A DNA stretch of 64,000 bases from Lachnospiraceae bacterium UBA3689 (GCA_002371465.1 DFIU01000003.1:28169-92168); one strand, 5' to 3'. Numbered from the stretch's first letter, positions 34,528 to 44,192 are shown. The notes: a model not told the origin generated them from the letters alone. Translations and numbers: made by a program.

Positions 34528-37110
34528 ATGGATCAGTATAATGTGACGGGAATGAGCTGTGCGGCTTGCCAGGCGCACGTGGAGAAAGCAGTCTCCAAAG
34601 TGCCGGGTGTGAAAAATGTCGCAGTCAGCCTATTGACCAATTCCATGAATGTAGAGGGAACGGCTTCTCCGGCGGAGATCGTCAAGGCGGTCGAAGGCGC
34701 GGGTTACGGCGCTTCCCTAAGAGGGGCGGAGCAGGCGAAAACGAGTGTCTCCGAGCGCCTCCGTCAGGAAGAGGAGGCGCTGGAAGATCATGAGACGCCC
34801 CGGATGAAGAGACGGCTGATCTCATCCGCCGTTTTCCTGGTGATCCTGATGTATTTTTCCATGGGGCACATGATGTGGGGCTGGTGGGTTCCCAAACTCT
34901 TCACCAATCCGGTCGCCATGAGCGTCCTGGAAATGCTGCTTGCCATCGTGGTCCTCGTGATCAACCGGAAATTCTTCACGAACGGCTTCGGCGCCATCCT
35001 TCACGGCGGCACCAACATGGACACCCTGGTTGCCCTTGGTTCGTCGGCAGCCTTCGGCTATTCCCTGGTCGCTCTCTTTTTGATGATCTGGTATCAGGGT
35101 GTCGGTGACGCGGATCAGGTCATGTACTATCACATGAACCATATATATTTTGAATCCGCGGCCATGATTCCAACCCTGATCACGATCGGCAAGATGCTGG
35201 AAGCTATGTCGAAGGGCAGGACGACCGACGCTCTGAAGAGCCTCATGAACCTGTCTCCCAAGGAAGCGACAGTGGTTCGGGAGGGACGGGAAGTCACGGT
35301 CGGTATAGATGAAGTGGTGTCGGGGGATACCTTCGTGGTAAGACCCGGTGAGAGCATCCCGGTTGACGGCATCATCATTGACGGCAGTACGGCGGTCAAT
35401 GAAGCGGCTCTGACCGGGGAGAGCCTGCCGGTCGACAAGTCTGTTGAGGACACGGTTTCGGCGGCAACTATTAATCAGACCGGCTTTATTAAAGCCAAAG
35501 CGACCAGGGTCGGGGAGGACACGACCCTGTCCCAGATCATCCGCATGGTTTCGGACGCGGCGGCGACCAAAGCTCCGCTTGCCCGGATTGCGGACCGGAT
35601 CTCCGGGATTTTTGTCCCTGCTGTCATCGGCATCGCGCTGGTCACTATTTTGGTCTGGGTCCTGTTGGGGAAAAATATCGGCTGGGCGGTCGCGCGGGGA
35701 ATTTCCGTCCTCGTGATTTCCTGTCCCTGTGCGCTGGGTCTGGCAACGCCGGTCGCCATCATGGTTGGAAATGGAATGGGGGCTAAACACGGCATTCTCT
35801 ATAAGACCGCCGCGGCTCTCGAAGGGATCGGGCGGACCAATATCGTCGCCCTTGATAAGACAGGCACCATCACATCCGGTCAGCCGGTCGTGACGGACCT
35901 GGTCCCATCCGATGGGGTCACGGAAGATGAGCTGGTCCGGCTCGCCTATACCCTGGAACAAAAGTCCGAGCATCCGCTCGCCCGTGCCATTGTCGCCTAC
36001 GGGGCGGACCGCTTTGATCGCGCGGAAGAGGTAGAGGACTTCTCCGCCCTGCCCGGAAACGGTCTGATGGCTAAGCTAAAGGGCTCAGTCCTTTGGGGCG
36101 GCAACGCGAACCTGATCCGGGAAAAGGCGCAGATGTCGGATCGGATGCGGGAGACTTCCGAACAGCTGGCGGAAGAGGGTAAGACCCCCCTCTTCTTTGC
36201 TAAAGACGGGAAGCTTATGGGTATCATCGCGGTTGCCGATACCATCAAGGAGGATTCGCCGGAGGCGGTCCGCCAGCTAAAGGGCATGGGTATCCGGGTC
36301 GTCATGCTGACCGGGGACAATGAACGGACCGCCAGGGCGATTGGTGCAGAGGCGGGCGTCGACCAGGTTATTTCCGGCGTCCTGCCGGACGGCAAGGAGG
36401 CGGTCATCCGCAGCCTGCAGGCTGGCGGCGCTAAGGTCGCCATGGTCGGGGACGGAATCAATGACGCTCCGGCTCTGACCCGGGCGGATTCCGGCATCGC
36501 AATCGGAGCGGGAGCCGATGTCGCAGTGGATGCCGCCGACGTGGTTCTGGTCAAGTCCCGCCTGCTCGATGTTCCCGCCGCCATTCGCATGGGGCGGAGG
36601 ACCATCCGCAATATCCACCAGAACCTGTTCTGGGCATTTTTCTACAACGCGCTCTGTATACCGCTTGCCATCGGCGTCTACGGCTTTGCCATGAAGCCCA
36701 TGTACGGCGCCGCCGCCATGGCCTGTTCCAGTTTTTTTGTCTGCATGAACGCTCTGCGGCTGAATTTGGTCAAAATGGACGATCCGAGCGGAGACAGGCG
36801 GGCAGCGCGGGCATTTTCCCGGTCTTACTCAAAAGAGCGGACCGTTGAAAATATAGAAGCAGCAAGTTCCGCTGAGGCGGAGGAAAGAGAGGAAGAGACA
36901 ATGACAAAGACAGTTACAATCAAGGGTATGATGTGCAGTCACTGCGAAGCGACGGTAAAGAAGGCTCTGGAGGCCCTGGACGGGGTGGAGAGCGCGGTCG
37001 TCAGCCACGAGCAGGGCACGGCAGTCATCGAAGAGTCCAGGGATGTGGCGGAAGACGACATCAAAAAGGCGATCGAGGACAAGGACTACGAGTTCGTATC
37101 CCTTGCGTAA
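34528..37110 (+). CDS. copA: Copper-exporting P1B-type ATPase with N- and C-terminal HMA domains
   Basis: This 860-residue membrane pump exports Cu(I). An N-terminal HMA domain (GMSCAAC, Cys11/Cys14) precedes eight expected membrane segments, the TGES loop, the CPC ion site (C399-P-C401), DKTGT with phosphorylated Asp443, HPLA, and the GDGINDAP hinge. A second, C-terminal HMA domain (from residue ~792, GMMCSHC, Cys803/Cys806) follows a Glu-rich linker, which is unusual because CopZ is normally a separate gene. The ATG of that module (36901) has its own ribosome-site-like sequence. Confidence 0.95.
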   Translation: MDQYNVTGMSCAACQAHVEKAVSKVPGVKNVAVSLLTNSMNVEGTASPAEIVKAVEGAGYGASLRGAEQAKTSVSERLRQEEEALEDHETPRMKRRLISSAVFLVILMYFSMGHMMWGWWVPKLFTNPVAMSVLEMLLAIVVLVINRKFFTNGFGAILHGGTNMDTLVALGSSAAFGYSLVALFLMIWYQGVGDADQVMYYHMNHIYFESAAMIPTLITIGKMLEAMSKGRTTDALKSLMNLSPKEATVVREGREVTVGIDEVVSGDTFVVRPGESIPVDGIIIDGSTAVNEAALTGESLPVDKSVEDTVSAATINQTGFIKAKATRVGEDTTLSQIIRMVSDAAATKAPLARIADRISGIFVPAVIGIALVTILVWVLLGKNIGWAVARGISVLVISCPCALGLATPVAIMVGNGMGAKHGILYKTAAALEGIGRTNIVALDKTGTITSGQPVVTDLVPSDGVTEDELVRLAYTLEQKSEHPLARAIVAYGADRFDRAEEVEDFSALPGNGLMAKLKGSVLWGGNANLIREKAQMSDRMRETSEQLAEEGKTPLFFAKDGKLMGIIAVADTIKEDSPEAVRQLKGMGIRVVMLTGDNERTARAIGAEAGVDQVISGVLPDGKEAVIRSLQAGGAKVAMVGDGINDAPALTRADSGIAIGAGADVAVDAADVVLVKSRLLDVPAAIRMGRRTIRNIHQNLFWAFFYNALCIPLAIGVYGFAMKPMYGAAAMACSSFFVCMNALRLNLVKMDDPSGDRRAARAFSRSYSKERTVENIEAASSAEAEEREEETMTKTVTIKGMMCSHCEATVKKALEALDGVESAVVSHEQGTAVIEESRDVAEDDIKKAIEDKDYEFVSLA
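36901..37110 (+). CDS. Possible internally initiated CopZ-like copper chaperone (in frame with copA)
   Basis: An ATG at 36901 within copA begins MTKTVTIKGMMCSHCEATVK, exactly where a free CopZ would start, and would give a 69-residue HMA protein. GGAGGAAAG and GAGGAAG lie 5-14 bases ahead, a purine-rich Shine-Dalgarno-like sequence that also encodes the Glu-rich linker. Both a fused domain and a free chaperone could be made. Alternatively the purines may only reflect Glu codons. Confidence 0.4.
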   Translation: MTKTVTIKGMMCSHCEATVKKALEALDGVESAVVSHEQGTAVIEESRDVAEDDIKKAIEDKDYEFVSLA

Positions 37111-37136
37111 GGAAGTTCTGTCGATGAATGGAAGCG

Positions 37137-37168
37137 GGAGCTGCTCTGACAAGAGGCGGCTCCTTTTT
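37137..37168 (+). terminator. Terminator of the copper operon
   Basis: GGAGCTGC pairs with GCGGCTCC (one G-U pair) around a short loop, followed by TTTTT. The remaining gap to the exonuclease gene shows no gene and no promoter I trust. Confidence 0.75.
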
Positions 37169-37422
37169 CTGATAGATGAACAGGAATGGGGAAGTCGGCC
37201 GAAATATGCGGGAACCTTCCCTTTTTCTTTGTTAAATATGGGAAAATCAGCCGACCAGGCAAAAAATCTGCGATAAGATTTTACAAAAGTGTTACAATAG
37301 GAGTACTTTTCAAAGGAAAGAGAACCGGGTGATCCTTGCCGTCATAAACAAAGCGGACCGGATGTAGGTTGCCAAATGGTCGGCTCTGCTTTAAGATTAA
37401 GGCTCGCAGAGGAGTTTACAAT

Positions 37423-38373
37423 ATGAACCTGATCGTGTTTGATCTGGAGTGGAACCAGTGTCCGTCGGGGAAGGATCATGAGATCAAAAAGCTGCCGTTT
37501 GAGATTATCGAGATCGGCGCTGTAAAAATAAATGAGAAAAAGGAAGTTCTGGATACCTTCCACGCCCTGATTCGTCCGGCGGTCTACCACCGGCTGCATA
37601 AAAAGACCAGTGAAGTGATCAGCCTGACCATGGAACAGCTAAAGGACCAGGGCGTCCCCTTTCCTGAGGCTGCGAAGGCGTTTTTAGACTGGTGCGGGAC
37701 GGACGTCCGCTTCTGTACCTGGGGAACGCTGGACTTAACCGAGCTGCAGCGAAATCTGATCTGGTACGGGATGGGGGCGCTGCTGCCGGGACCGGTGATT
37801 TATGAGGATGTGCAAAAACTCTTTGCCCTGACCTACGAAAACCGCAAGGTCCGCCGGGCTTTGAACTGGGCGGTCGCATTTTTACAGCTGCCGGAGGACC
37901 GGGAATATCACGACGCAATCGATGATGCTGTCTATACGGCACGGATTTTACAGCTGATCCCGGACGGAATCATTTACGGAAATTATTCGATCGACTCTTA
38001 CCAGAATCCCAAGAGTCGGGCGGAGGAGATCCGGATCCGCTACGGGACTTATGAGAAGTTTATTTCCCGTGAGTTTGATACGAAGGAAGAAGCGATGGCG
38101 GATGGTAATGTCTCGGCGGTGCGCTGCTTTTCCTGTCATAAAAATGTTCGCCGCGTAGTTCGCTGGTTCGTAACAGGCAGTCACAACTATGTTGCGGTCG
38201 GAAAATGCGAGGCACACGGTTTCGTTAAAAGCAAGGTCCGCCTGCGAAAAACGGAGGACGGCAAGGTCTACGCAATCAAGACGACCAAGATGATTTCCTC
38301 CGGAGATATGGAAAAAATCCGGGGAAAACAGTCAAAATTGCGCTTAAAACGGTATCTGAAGCGGAAAAAATGA
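37423..38373 (+). CDS. DEDDh-family 3'-5' exonuclease
   Basis: This 316-residue protein has an exonuclease domain (~1-185) with the DEDDh pattern: Asp7 and Glu9 in VFDLEWNQ, Asp in WGTLDLTEL, and His-Asp in EYHDAIDDAVYTA. It resembles DnaQ/KapD-type nucleases that trim DNA or RNA ends. A C-terminal extension (~205-316) contains a possible zinc-binding pattern (CFSCHK and KCEAHG) and a basic tail ending KRYLKRKK, which could bind nucleic acid. AGAGGAG supports the ATG at 37423. The precise substrate is unknown. Confidence 0.88.
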   Translation: MNLIVFDLEWNQCPSGKDHEIKKLPFEIIEIGAVKINEKKEVLDTFHALIRPAVYHRLHKKTSEVISLTMEQLKDQGVPFPEAAKAFLDWCGTDVRFCTWGTLDLTELQRNLIWYGMGALLPGPVIYEDVQKLFALTYENRKVRRALNWAVAFLQLPEDREYHDAIDDAVYTARILQLIPDGIIYGNYSIDSYQNPKSRAEEIRIRYGTYEKFISREFDTKEEAMADGNVSAVRCFSCHKNVRRVVRWFVTGSHNYVAVGKCEAHGFVKSKVRLRKTEDGKVYAIKTTKMISSGDMEKIRGKQSKLRLKRYLKRKK

Positions 38374-38471
38374 GCTTTCGTTCACAATTTTGCGGTCAGG
38401 ATATGGTATAATTTAAATACTTTTAGATAGGGGCTGATCATACCTGTACGGGTATGAAAGGAGATTTTTTA

Positions 38472-40841
38472 ATGAAGAAACGGAACCAGTTGGTAGGTGC
38501 GCTGCTTGCAGGAATGCTCGTCGGCGGAATGGCAAACACAACCGTGTGGGCGGCAGCGGATGAAACAGGGGAAGTCCTTGCTGCGGAGGTCCAGGAGACC
38601 TCTGCGCCCGAAGCGGCGGAGCAGCAGGATTCCGGCAGCAGTGGGGAGACTGAGGCGCAGCCATCCGATGATGAACCTTCTCAATCGGAAGGAACTGGCG
38701 AAAGTACCGCTGAAGATCCTTCAAATACCGGGACTGAAACGAAGCCCGATTCCGGGGAAGGGACCGGTGAAAATCAAGCTGGCGGCGAAAAGACAGAGCC
38801 AAATCAGGGGGCTGAGGTAGATCCGGGTCAGACGAACGATGCCCAGAAGGCAGCGGAAGAGGAGCAGAAGAAGGCTGCCGAAGAAGCTGCCAGAAAGGCG
38901 GCGGAAGAAGCCAAAAAGAAAGCTGCTGAGGAGGCTGCTAAAAAGGCGGCGGAAGAAGCCCAGAAGAAGGCTGCCGAAGAAGCTGCCAAAAAAGCTGCGG
39001 AAGAGGCTAAAAAGAAAGCAGCCGAGGAAGCGGCAAAGAAGAGTGCCCAGTCGGCAAAGAACAGACAGAGTCGGGAAAGTCAAAGATCCGGCGGTCATCG
39101 GACGGACTCTTATGCCTCCTATGGCAGGCCGATTGAACTGACAGCGGCTCAGAAGCTGCAGAATATGCGGCTTGGTTTCCACCAGGTTGCCAAGAAATAC
39201 GGTCTTGTCGCAGTCGGCAGCAAACGCTATCTGAATATTCGGGAAGACCGGGACGCATCCGCAAGAATCATCGGTACCATCAATGACCAGGGGCTGGTTT
39301 ATGTTCTGGAAGACCGGAATGACGACTGGGTCTATATTGAATCCGGCGATGTCCGCGGCTTTGTCATGAAAAAATGGCTCCTGATCGGAGAGCAGGCGGA
39401 TGCCGTTGTCAGGGAAAAGGGCGAAAAGAAGCTGGTTCGGGCTGTGGCAGTAGTGGACCCGCTCACCAACCGGGCTTACCGCTATTCCATGAGTACGGTG
39501 CAGAAAGTCATCCGCCTCGCCGGTGCGGCGACAACTGCCAACCGCCAGGCGCTGATTGACTATGCTATGACCTTTTTGGGCGGCCGCTATGTCTGGGGCG
39601 GAGACGATCCCCATACCGGGGCTGACTGTTCGGGTTTTACCCGCTATGTCTTTGCACATTTTGGGATTCCGCTTCCCCGTGTCTCCTATGAGCAGTGCTA
39701 TGCCGGGACCCGCATTGAAGCGCAGGAGGCAAAGCCGGGCGATCTGCTCTTTTATGCAAGAAACGGTCAGGTCTACCACGTTCTGATCTATATCGGAGAT
39801 GGAAAGGCAGTGAACGCGCAGTCGACAGCAACCGGCATCGTCGTTTCCAATGTCAACTACGACAAGGTCTGCTGGGGCGTCCGGATGATCAATGACGCCT
39901 ACACTTCGACGCAGGCTTCTTCTCTGGTTGAGACCGGAATGAAGGCAACAAACGGCGATGCACAAGCCAAGCAGAGTATTATTGAAGCGCTGGCGGGCGC
40001 GTCCCAGAAGGCGTATGACGAGTACGGCTTTCCCAAGTCGGTTCTCATTGCGCAGGCGATTCAGGAATCCGGCTGGCTCTCCTTCCGGGAAGCGGAAGAG
40101 GGCGGCATGAGCGCTGCCGACAACAACATTCTGGGCATGAATGCGGAACTTCTGAACGACCAGTGGACCAGTCCCTGGACCGGCAGGAAGGTCGACCGCA
40201 ACGTTCCCCAGTCTGTCAATGGACAGACGGTCACGGGCATTGAATCCATGCGGAGCTACGAGGATATCGAAGCCTGCCTTGAGGACTATGCTGCCTTTAA
40301 GATCGGCATTCATCCGGATCTGAGAGGATCTGACGATCTCAACAAGGTCATCGATGAAGGTCTGGAGGGCTATGCGACGGATCCGACTTACAAGGATTCA
40401 ATCCGCAGGATCATTGATACCTACAATTTGACCCAGTATGATACCGGAGCGGCAAATGGTCAGGCTGACAGTACAGTCTATACCCAGGATCAGCTGGAAC
40501 TGATCTGGGCGGTAACCGCTCAGGAAGATGATACCAGTTATGATGGGGCGCTGGCGGTCATTTCCACGGTCATGAACCGCGCCGACCGGAACTACGGCGG
40601 CTATGGCACGGATGCGCTGGCACAGCTCACGGCTGACGGTCAGTTCGCTTATTCTCCGACGGTATCAGATCCTTCCTATTATCAGAGAAGACTGCACGGA
40701 AATGTTCCGGACTTCGTCAAGCAGGCGGTCTCCGACTGTCTGACCCGGGGCATCCGCAATCACAACTTCAACAGTTTCAGAAGTACCAATAACGGAAGCC
40801 GGACCAGGATCGGCTGTAACTGGTATTTCAACGAAGACTGA
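38472..40841 (+). CDS. Secreted multi-domain cell-wall hydrolase (SH3, NlpC/P60, glucosaminidase, SleB-type)
   Basis: This 789-residue exported protein has a signal peptide (~1-32), a Glu/Ser/Thr-rich stretch, an alanine/lysine/glutamate helical repeat (~125-196), a bacterial SH3 domain (~225-300), an NlpC/P60 endopeptidase (Cys386 in DCSGFT and His436 in YHVLIYIG), a glucosaminidase-like domain (~500-650, LIAQAIQESGWLS) and a C-terminal hydrolase_2 (SleB/CwlJ-like) domain (~670-789, WAVTAQEDDTSYDGALAVISTVMNR). Three different peptidoglycan-cutting activities in one chain suggest a role in wall remodelling or cell separation. AAAGGAG precedes the ATG at 38472. Confidence 0.9.
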   Translation: MKKRNQLVGALLAGMLVGGMANTTVWAAADETGEVLAAEVQETSAPEAAEQQDSGSSGETEAQPSDDEPSQSEGTGESTAEDPSNTGTETKPDSGEGTGENQAGGEKTEPNQGAEVDPGQTNDAQKAAEEEQKKAAEEAARKAAEEAKKKAAEEAAKKAAEEAQKKAAEEAAKKAAEEAKKKAAEEAAKKSAQSAKNRQSRESQRSGGHRTDSYASYGRPIELTAAQKLQNMRLGFHQVAKKYGLVAVGSKRYLNIREDRDASARIIGTINDQGLVYVLEDRNDDWVYIESGDVRGFVMKKWLLIGEQADAVVREKGEKKLVRAVAVVDPLTNRAYRYSMSTVQKVIRLAGAATTANRQALIDYAMTFLGGRYVWGGDDPHTGADCSGFTRYVFAHFGIPLPRVSYEQCYAGTRIEAQEAKPGDLLFYARNGQVYHVLIYIGDGKAVNAQSTATGIVVSNVNYDKVCWGVRMINDAYTSTQASSLVETGMKATNGDAQAKQSIIEALAGASQKAYDEYGFPKSVLIAQAIQESGWLSFREAEEGGMSAADNNILGMNAELLNDQWTSPWTGRKVDRNVPQSVNGQTVTGIESMRSYEDIEACLEDYAAFKIGIHPDLRGSDDLNKVIDEGLEGYATDPTYKDSIRRIIDTYNLTQYDTGAANGQADSTVYTQDQLELIWAVTAQEDDTSYDGALAVISTVMNRADRNYGGYGTDALAQLTADGQFAYSPTVSDPSYYQRRLHGNVPDFVKQAVSDCLTRGIRNHNFNSFRSTNNGSRTRIGCNWYFNED

Positions 40842-40865
40842 ACCGGATCTTATCAATTTTGTGTA

Positions 40866-40900
40866 GAAAAACGCAGGGCGCTTGAAACCCTGCGTTTTTT
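40866..40900 (+). terminator. Terminator of the cell-wall hydrolase gene
   Basis: AAAACGCAGGG pairs with CCCTGCGTTTT and runs into TTTTT. Confidence 0.9.
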
Positions 40901-41098
40901 ATTTTATATTGAGATTGAAAGCACCGCAAAATCTCTGCGGCCTGTCGATCGGGCGTTCTGCCCGGAATGATTCCACTAAATTTGTTTTTCTGTTGAGCAA
41001 CAGGTTCAATGCTTTTTATATTGTTGACATTCAGTTTCTTTAATTTGTTTTGAAGATGTTATTTAACTGAAGAGTAGTTCACGACTGGAGGGATTTTC

Positions 41099-42556
41099 AT
41101 GGAAAAAATGCATGAACTCTCCCCCGGGAAGACTGTCTGCGGAAAGTATCTGATTCTGCGGGAAATTGGACACGGCGCGACCAGCCGGGTCTATCTCGTG
41201 CGCGACTTGATTCTGGATACGACCTGGGCTCTCAAGTTGGTCGGACCCAAAAGAGGGGGAAGATCGGTTTTAAAGGGGGAACTGGACCGCCTGAAGGCTC
41301 TCAGCCATCCTGGTCTGCCCCGAATTGTTGATTTTGTGGAAACGGAGGTCGGACCGGGGATGGTCATGGACTATCTGGTGGGGGAGACGCTGGATGTCCG
41401 CCTGCAAAAGATTAAGACCGGTCAGGCAGAGCCTTTTTCGATTCGGGACCTTCTGCGCTGGAGTGCCCAGCTGCTGGATATCCTGAACTATCTCTCCAAT
41501 CTGTCTCCGCCCCTGGTCTATCGGGATTTAAAACCCGGAAATATTCTGCTTCGTCGGGATCAAAATGTCATGCTCCTTGATTTTGGGACGCAGGTACATG
41601 AGGGGACGCCGGGATATGCCGCTCCGGAGCAGTTTGCGGCGGATGGAGAGGTGGACGGGCGGACAGACCTGTATGCTTTGGGGAAGACTATGCTTCGCCT
41701 TCTGGAGGCGGTCTCTACAGACTCACCGGGTTCTGGCGGAACTGTCCGCCGCGGCTTTTGTATGGTGATGAAAAAGGCGTGCAGGAGCAAGCCCCAAGAT
41801 CGCTATGCCTCTGCCGGGGAGATGAAGGAAGCGGTTCTTGACCTTCTGGCAAAAAGCTATGGGAAGGGGGCTTTGCCTGGGATCAGCTTCTGTGATCAGG
41901 TTTCAGTCAGCAGAAAGTCGATTCTGCGGGCGGTTGGAATGGGAACTGCCGTCCTGGGCGTCACGGCTCTTTTGATGACAGTTTCTGCCAAGTCGGGAAC
42001 TCAGACCCAACCAAGAGAGGCTAAAGAGGGGGATGAAACATTTGCAGCATCAAGTGCAGAAAGTAGGGGTGAAGAAGCATTGGGCGAAGCTTCCAGGGAA
42101 AAGTCAGCAGAACGGGAACTGCCAGAGTTCTATATGACTTCGGGTCATACTTCCAACAAAGGAAGTGGAGAGCCGCAAGAAGAGGAACCTGATAAGAAGA
42201 TGCGCCCAGAGGGACAGGGGGTGAGAGCGGCTTCCGATGGACAGGGGGCTTCTTCTTTAGAAGATCGCAGCAGTCAGGCAGATCAAACCTATAAGGCGGA
42301 GTTGGAGCAATTTCGGGAATTATTAAATGCGGGTGGCGAGGCGGTAAAGGACGCGGAGCCTCGATTTCGCCGTCTGATCAGTTTAAAACCCGACCGCTGG
42401 GATCCCTATTTCTACTATATTTCTTATTTCTATCGGGAAGGCGACTTAAAGCGAGCCGCAGAGTTACTTTGTGAAGCGGAAGTTATCCCCGAGGCGAAGT
42501 ACGACCCCAACTACCGATCCTTAAAGATTAAATTGCAGAACGCCGGGGCGCTCTGA
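41099..42556 (+). CDS. Transmembrane Ser/Thr protein kinase
   Basis: This 485-residue protein has a Hanks-type kinase domain (~14-255): glycine loop IGHGATSRVY, Lys46 in WALKLVG, catalytic Asp143 in VYRDLKPGNILL (Tyr replaces the usual His), DFG at 161-163 and GTPGYAAPEQF. The activation loop between DFG and the APE motif is very short. A membrane segment (~276-296) separates it from an exported part with a Ser/Glu-rich linker and a TPR-like C-terminus (~395-485) rather than PASTA repeats. The Ig-like protein gene follows after 13 bases. Confidence 0.9.
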   Translation: MEKMHELSPGKTVCGKYLILREIGHGATSRVYLVRDLILDTTWALKLVGPKRGGRSVLKGELDRLKALSHPGLPRIVDFVETEVGPGMVMDYLVGETLDVRLQKIKTGQAEPFSIRDLLRWSAQLLDILNYLSNLSPPLVYRDLKPGNILLRRDQNVMLLDFGTQVHEGTPGYAAPEQFAADGEVDGRTDLYALGKTMLRLLEAVSTDSPGSGGTVRRGFCMVMKKACRSKPQDRYASAGEMKEAVLDLLAKSYGKGALPGISFCDQVSVSRKSILRAVGMGTAVLGVTALLMTVSAKSGTQTQPREAKEGDETFAASSAESRGEEALGEASREKSAERELPEFYMTSGHTSNKGSGEPQEEEPDKKMRPEGQGVRAASDGQGASSLEDRSSQADQTYKAELEQFRELLNAGGEAVKDAEPRFRRLISLKPDRWDPYFYYISYFYREGDLKRAAELLCEAEVIPEAKYDPNYRSLKIKLQNAGAL

Positions 42557-42569
42557 GAAAGGAGCTTGT

Positions 42570-44147
42570 ATGAAACATGAAAATGAAGGAAGAATGCGGT
42601 TTCTTGTAATGGTTATGGTTATGGGCTTGATTCTTTTTTCTGCCCGAAGCAAGCCGGCAGAGGGGAGTGACCTGGGGATGTTTACGGGAAAATCTGTCAG
42701 TGGAAATGGAGCGGCAGGTTCAATCAGTTCGGATTCCGTCAGCGACAACCATGAAGCCGATTCTTCAAAAGAAAAGCCTGATCCTTCAAAGGGGGAGACT
42801 GACAGTTCATCAGGGCAGCCCATAAAGCCCGGTGGGACTGATCAGCCGGGAAGTTCAGGGAAAGACACTGGAGACAGCGGAGAGACAGCAGAGAACCCTT
42901 CCCACCAGGGAACGGAAGAGTCGGAAGCTGAAGCCCCTGATAGTGGGAGTTCGGCTTCTCAAGGAGGCGGGGGTTCAGATTCTGGCAGCGATGAACAAGA
43001 TACTGACGAAAGCGGAGAAACTACAACTTCTTCCGGTGAGAAGGAGAACGAAACGGATCATTCCGGGGGAAGCGAAGCCGGGCGATCCCAGCCTGGACCA
43101 GCCCACAGTACAGGCGGGAAGGCTCAAACCGGGGCAGATCCCTCCAAGTCAGCAGCCGGAGCACCCCAGCAGCCCCCGACCGATGACAAGAAGCCGGAAA
43201 TTCGCATCTTTGGAGTGGCGGATCGGTCGGACAACCGGACGACGCTTACGGTAAGTGCCCTCATTAGGGACCAAGGTCTAAAGGAGGACAGCGTCTACGG
43301 CATTCTGGCGGCGACCAATTCCGGTCAGGAGATCGCAGGAAAGGCGGTTCCCCAGGACGCAGAAACTATAAAGCTGACCTTCCCGGAGATCACTGAGGAC
43401 GATTACTACACTCTTAAGATCGGCGGGGCTGATCAGGCAGGAAATACAGCGGAAAAACGGATTTCCTTTACCGTGAACCAACATGGGACGGTGGCGGCGC
43501 TGACCAATCCCACTCTCAATCAAAGCACGGTCAACCAAAGGGAAGTAAAGCCGGAATTTCATATCTCGGATGTGGGGGAAGTGACGGACTTAAAGGCTAA
43601 GGTCAATGGGCAGGAAGTGGCGGCTCATTTTAATAAAAAAGGAAACCTGGAACTGTCCAGGCCCCTGACCAGGGAGGGAAACTATACCGTGACGCTGGAA
43701 GGCGTCGACTCCGCCGGAAATGCGATCCACACCACGCCTGTTCATTTTGCGATCGATCGGACCAAGCCCAGGCTCACCTTATCCGGTCCGGAAGAGGGAA
43801 AGACGACATACAGTGAGCCTTTTGACGTCGTCATTAAGAAGGATCGGAGGGAAGATCAGTTTTTTGCCATCTATCTGGATGGGCGAAAATTATCCAAAAA
43901 GGAATATGAAACGGATGAGTATGGCAGCCTTCATCTTCGGATTGATGAGGTTGGGACGCACACGATCCGGGTTAAGGCAAGGGATGCTGCGGGCAACAAA
44001 GCGGAAGAATCTACAATTTTTACCCTTGAGCAAAAGGCAGGAAAAGACAGAAAATGGCAGATATTCCTGGGAATTTTTGTGCCGGCAATCTTCCTCCTGC
44101 TTTTATTTTTAGGATTTAAAGTGAAAAAGCAAAAGGGCGGAACCTGA
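42570..44147 (+). CDS. Membrane-anchored Ig-like repeat protein
   Basis: This 525-residue protein has a signal-type N-terminus (~9-27), a long Ser/Gly/Glu/Asp-rich linker (~30-205), about three Ig-like beta domains (~208-490; for example EAGNTAEKR-like, VEGVDSAGNA-like and VKARDAAGNK-like closing strands) and a C-terminal membrane segment (~497-516) with a lysine-rich tail. It would project from the cell surface. The close spacing to the kinase gene indicates one operon, so the Ig-like domains may sense or display something linked to kinase signalling. I do not recognise a named family. Confidence 0.78.
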   Translation: MKHENEGRMRFLVMVMVMGLILFSARSKPAEGSDLGMFTGKSVSGNGAAGSISSDSVSDNHEADSSKEKPDPSKGETDSSSGQPIKPGGTDQPGSSGKDTGDSGETAENPSHQGTEESEAEAPDSGSSASQGGGGSDSGSDEQDTDESGETTTSSGEKENETDHSGGSEAGRSQPGPAHSTGGKAQTGADPSKSAAGAPQQPPTDDKKPEIRIFGVADRSDNRTTLTVSALIRDQGLKEDSVYGILAATNSGQEIAGKAVPQDAETIKLTFPEITEDDYYTLKIGGADQAGNTAEKRISFTVNQHGTVAALTNPTLNQSTVNQREVKPEFHISDVGEVTDLKAKVNGQEVAAHFNKKGNLELSRPLTREGNYTVTLEGVDSAGNAIHTTPVHFAIDRTKPRLTLSGPEEGKTTYSEPFDVVIKKDRREDQFFAIYLDGRKLSKKEYETDEYGSLHLRIDEVGTHTIRVKARDAAGNKAEESTIFTLEQKAGKDRKWQIFLGIFVPAIFLLLLFLGFKVKKQKGGT

Positions 44148-44162
44148 AAAAGACCCCACAGC

Positions 44163-44192
44163 TTGACAGCATGCTGAAAATGCAAGTAGAAT
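44163..44192 (+). promoter_or_regulatory. Promoter of ileS
   Basis: TTGACA (44163-44168) and TAGAAT (44187-44192) are 18 bases apart. The 83-base leader that follows shows no T-box consensus. Confidence 0.6.

Noticed and set aside
38845..39060. Repetitive DNA in the hydrolase gene as a tandem-repeat or CRISPR-like array
   Set aside because: The repeats are in frame and encode an Ala/Lys/Glu helix; there are no conserved repeats with unique spacers.
38721..40313. Long open frame on the minus strand opposite the cell-wall hydrolase gene
   Set aside because: It mirrors a well-supported gene with signal peptide and three recognisable domains; no ribosome site or protein-like motif was seen.
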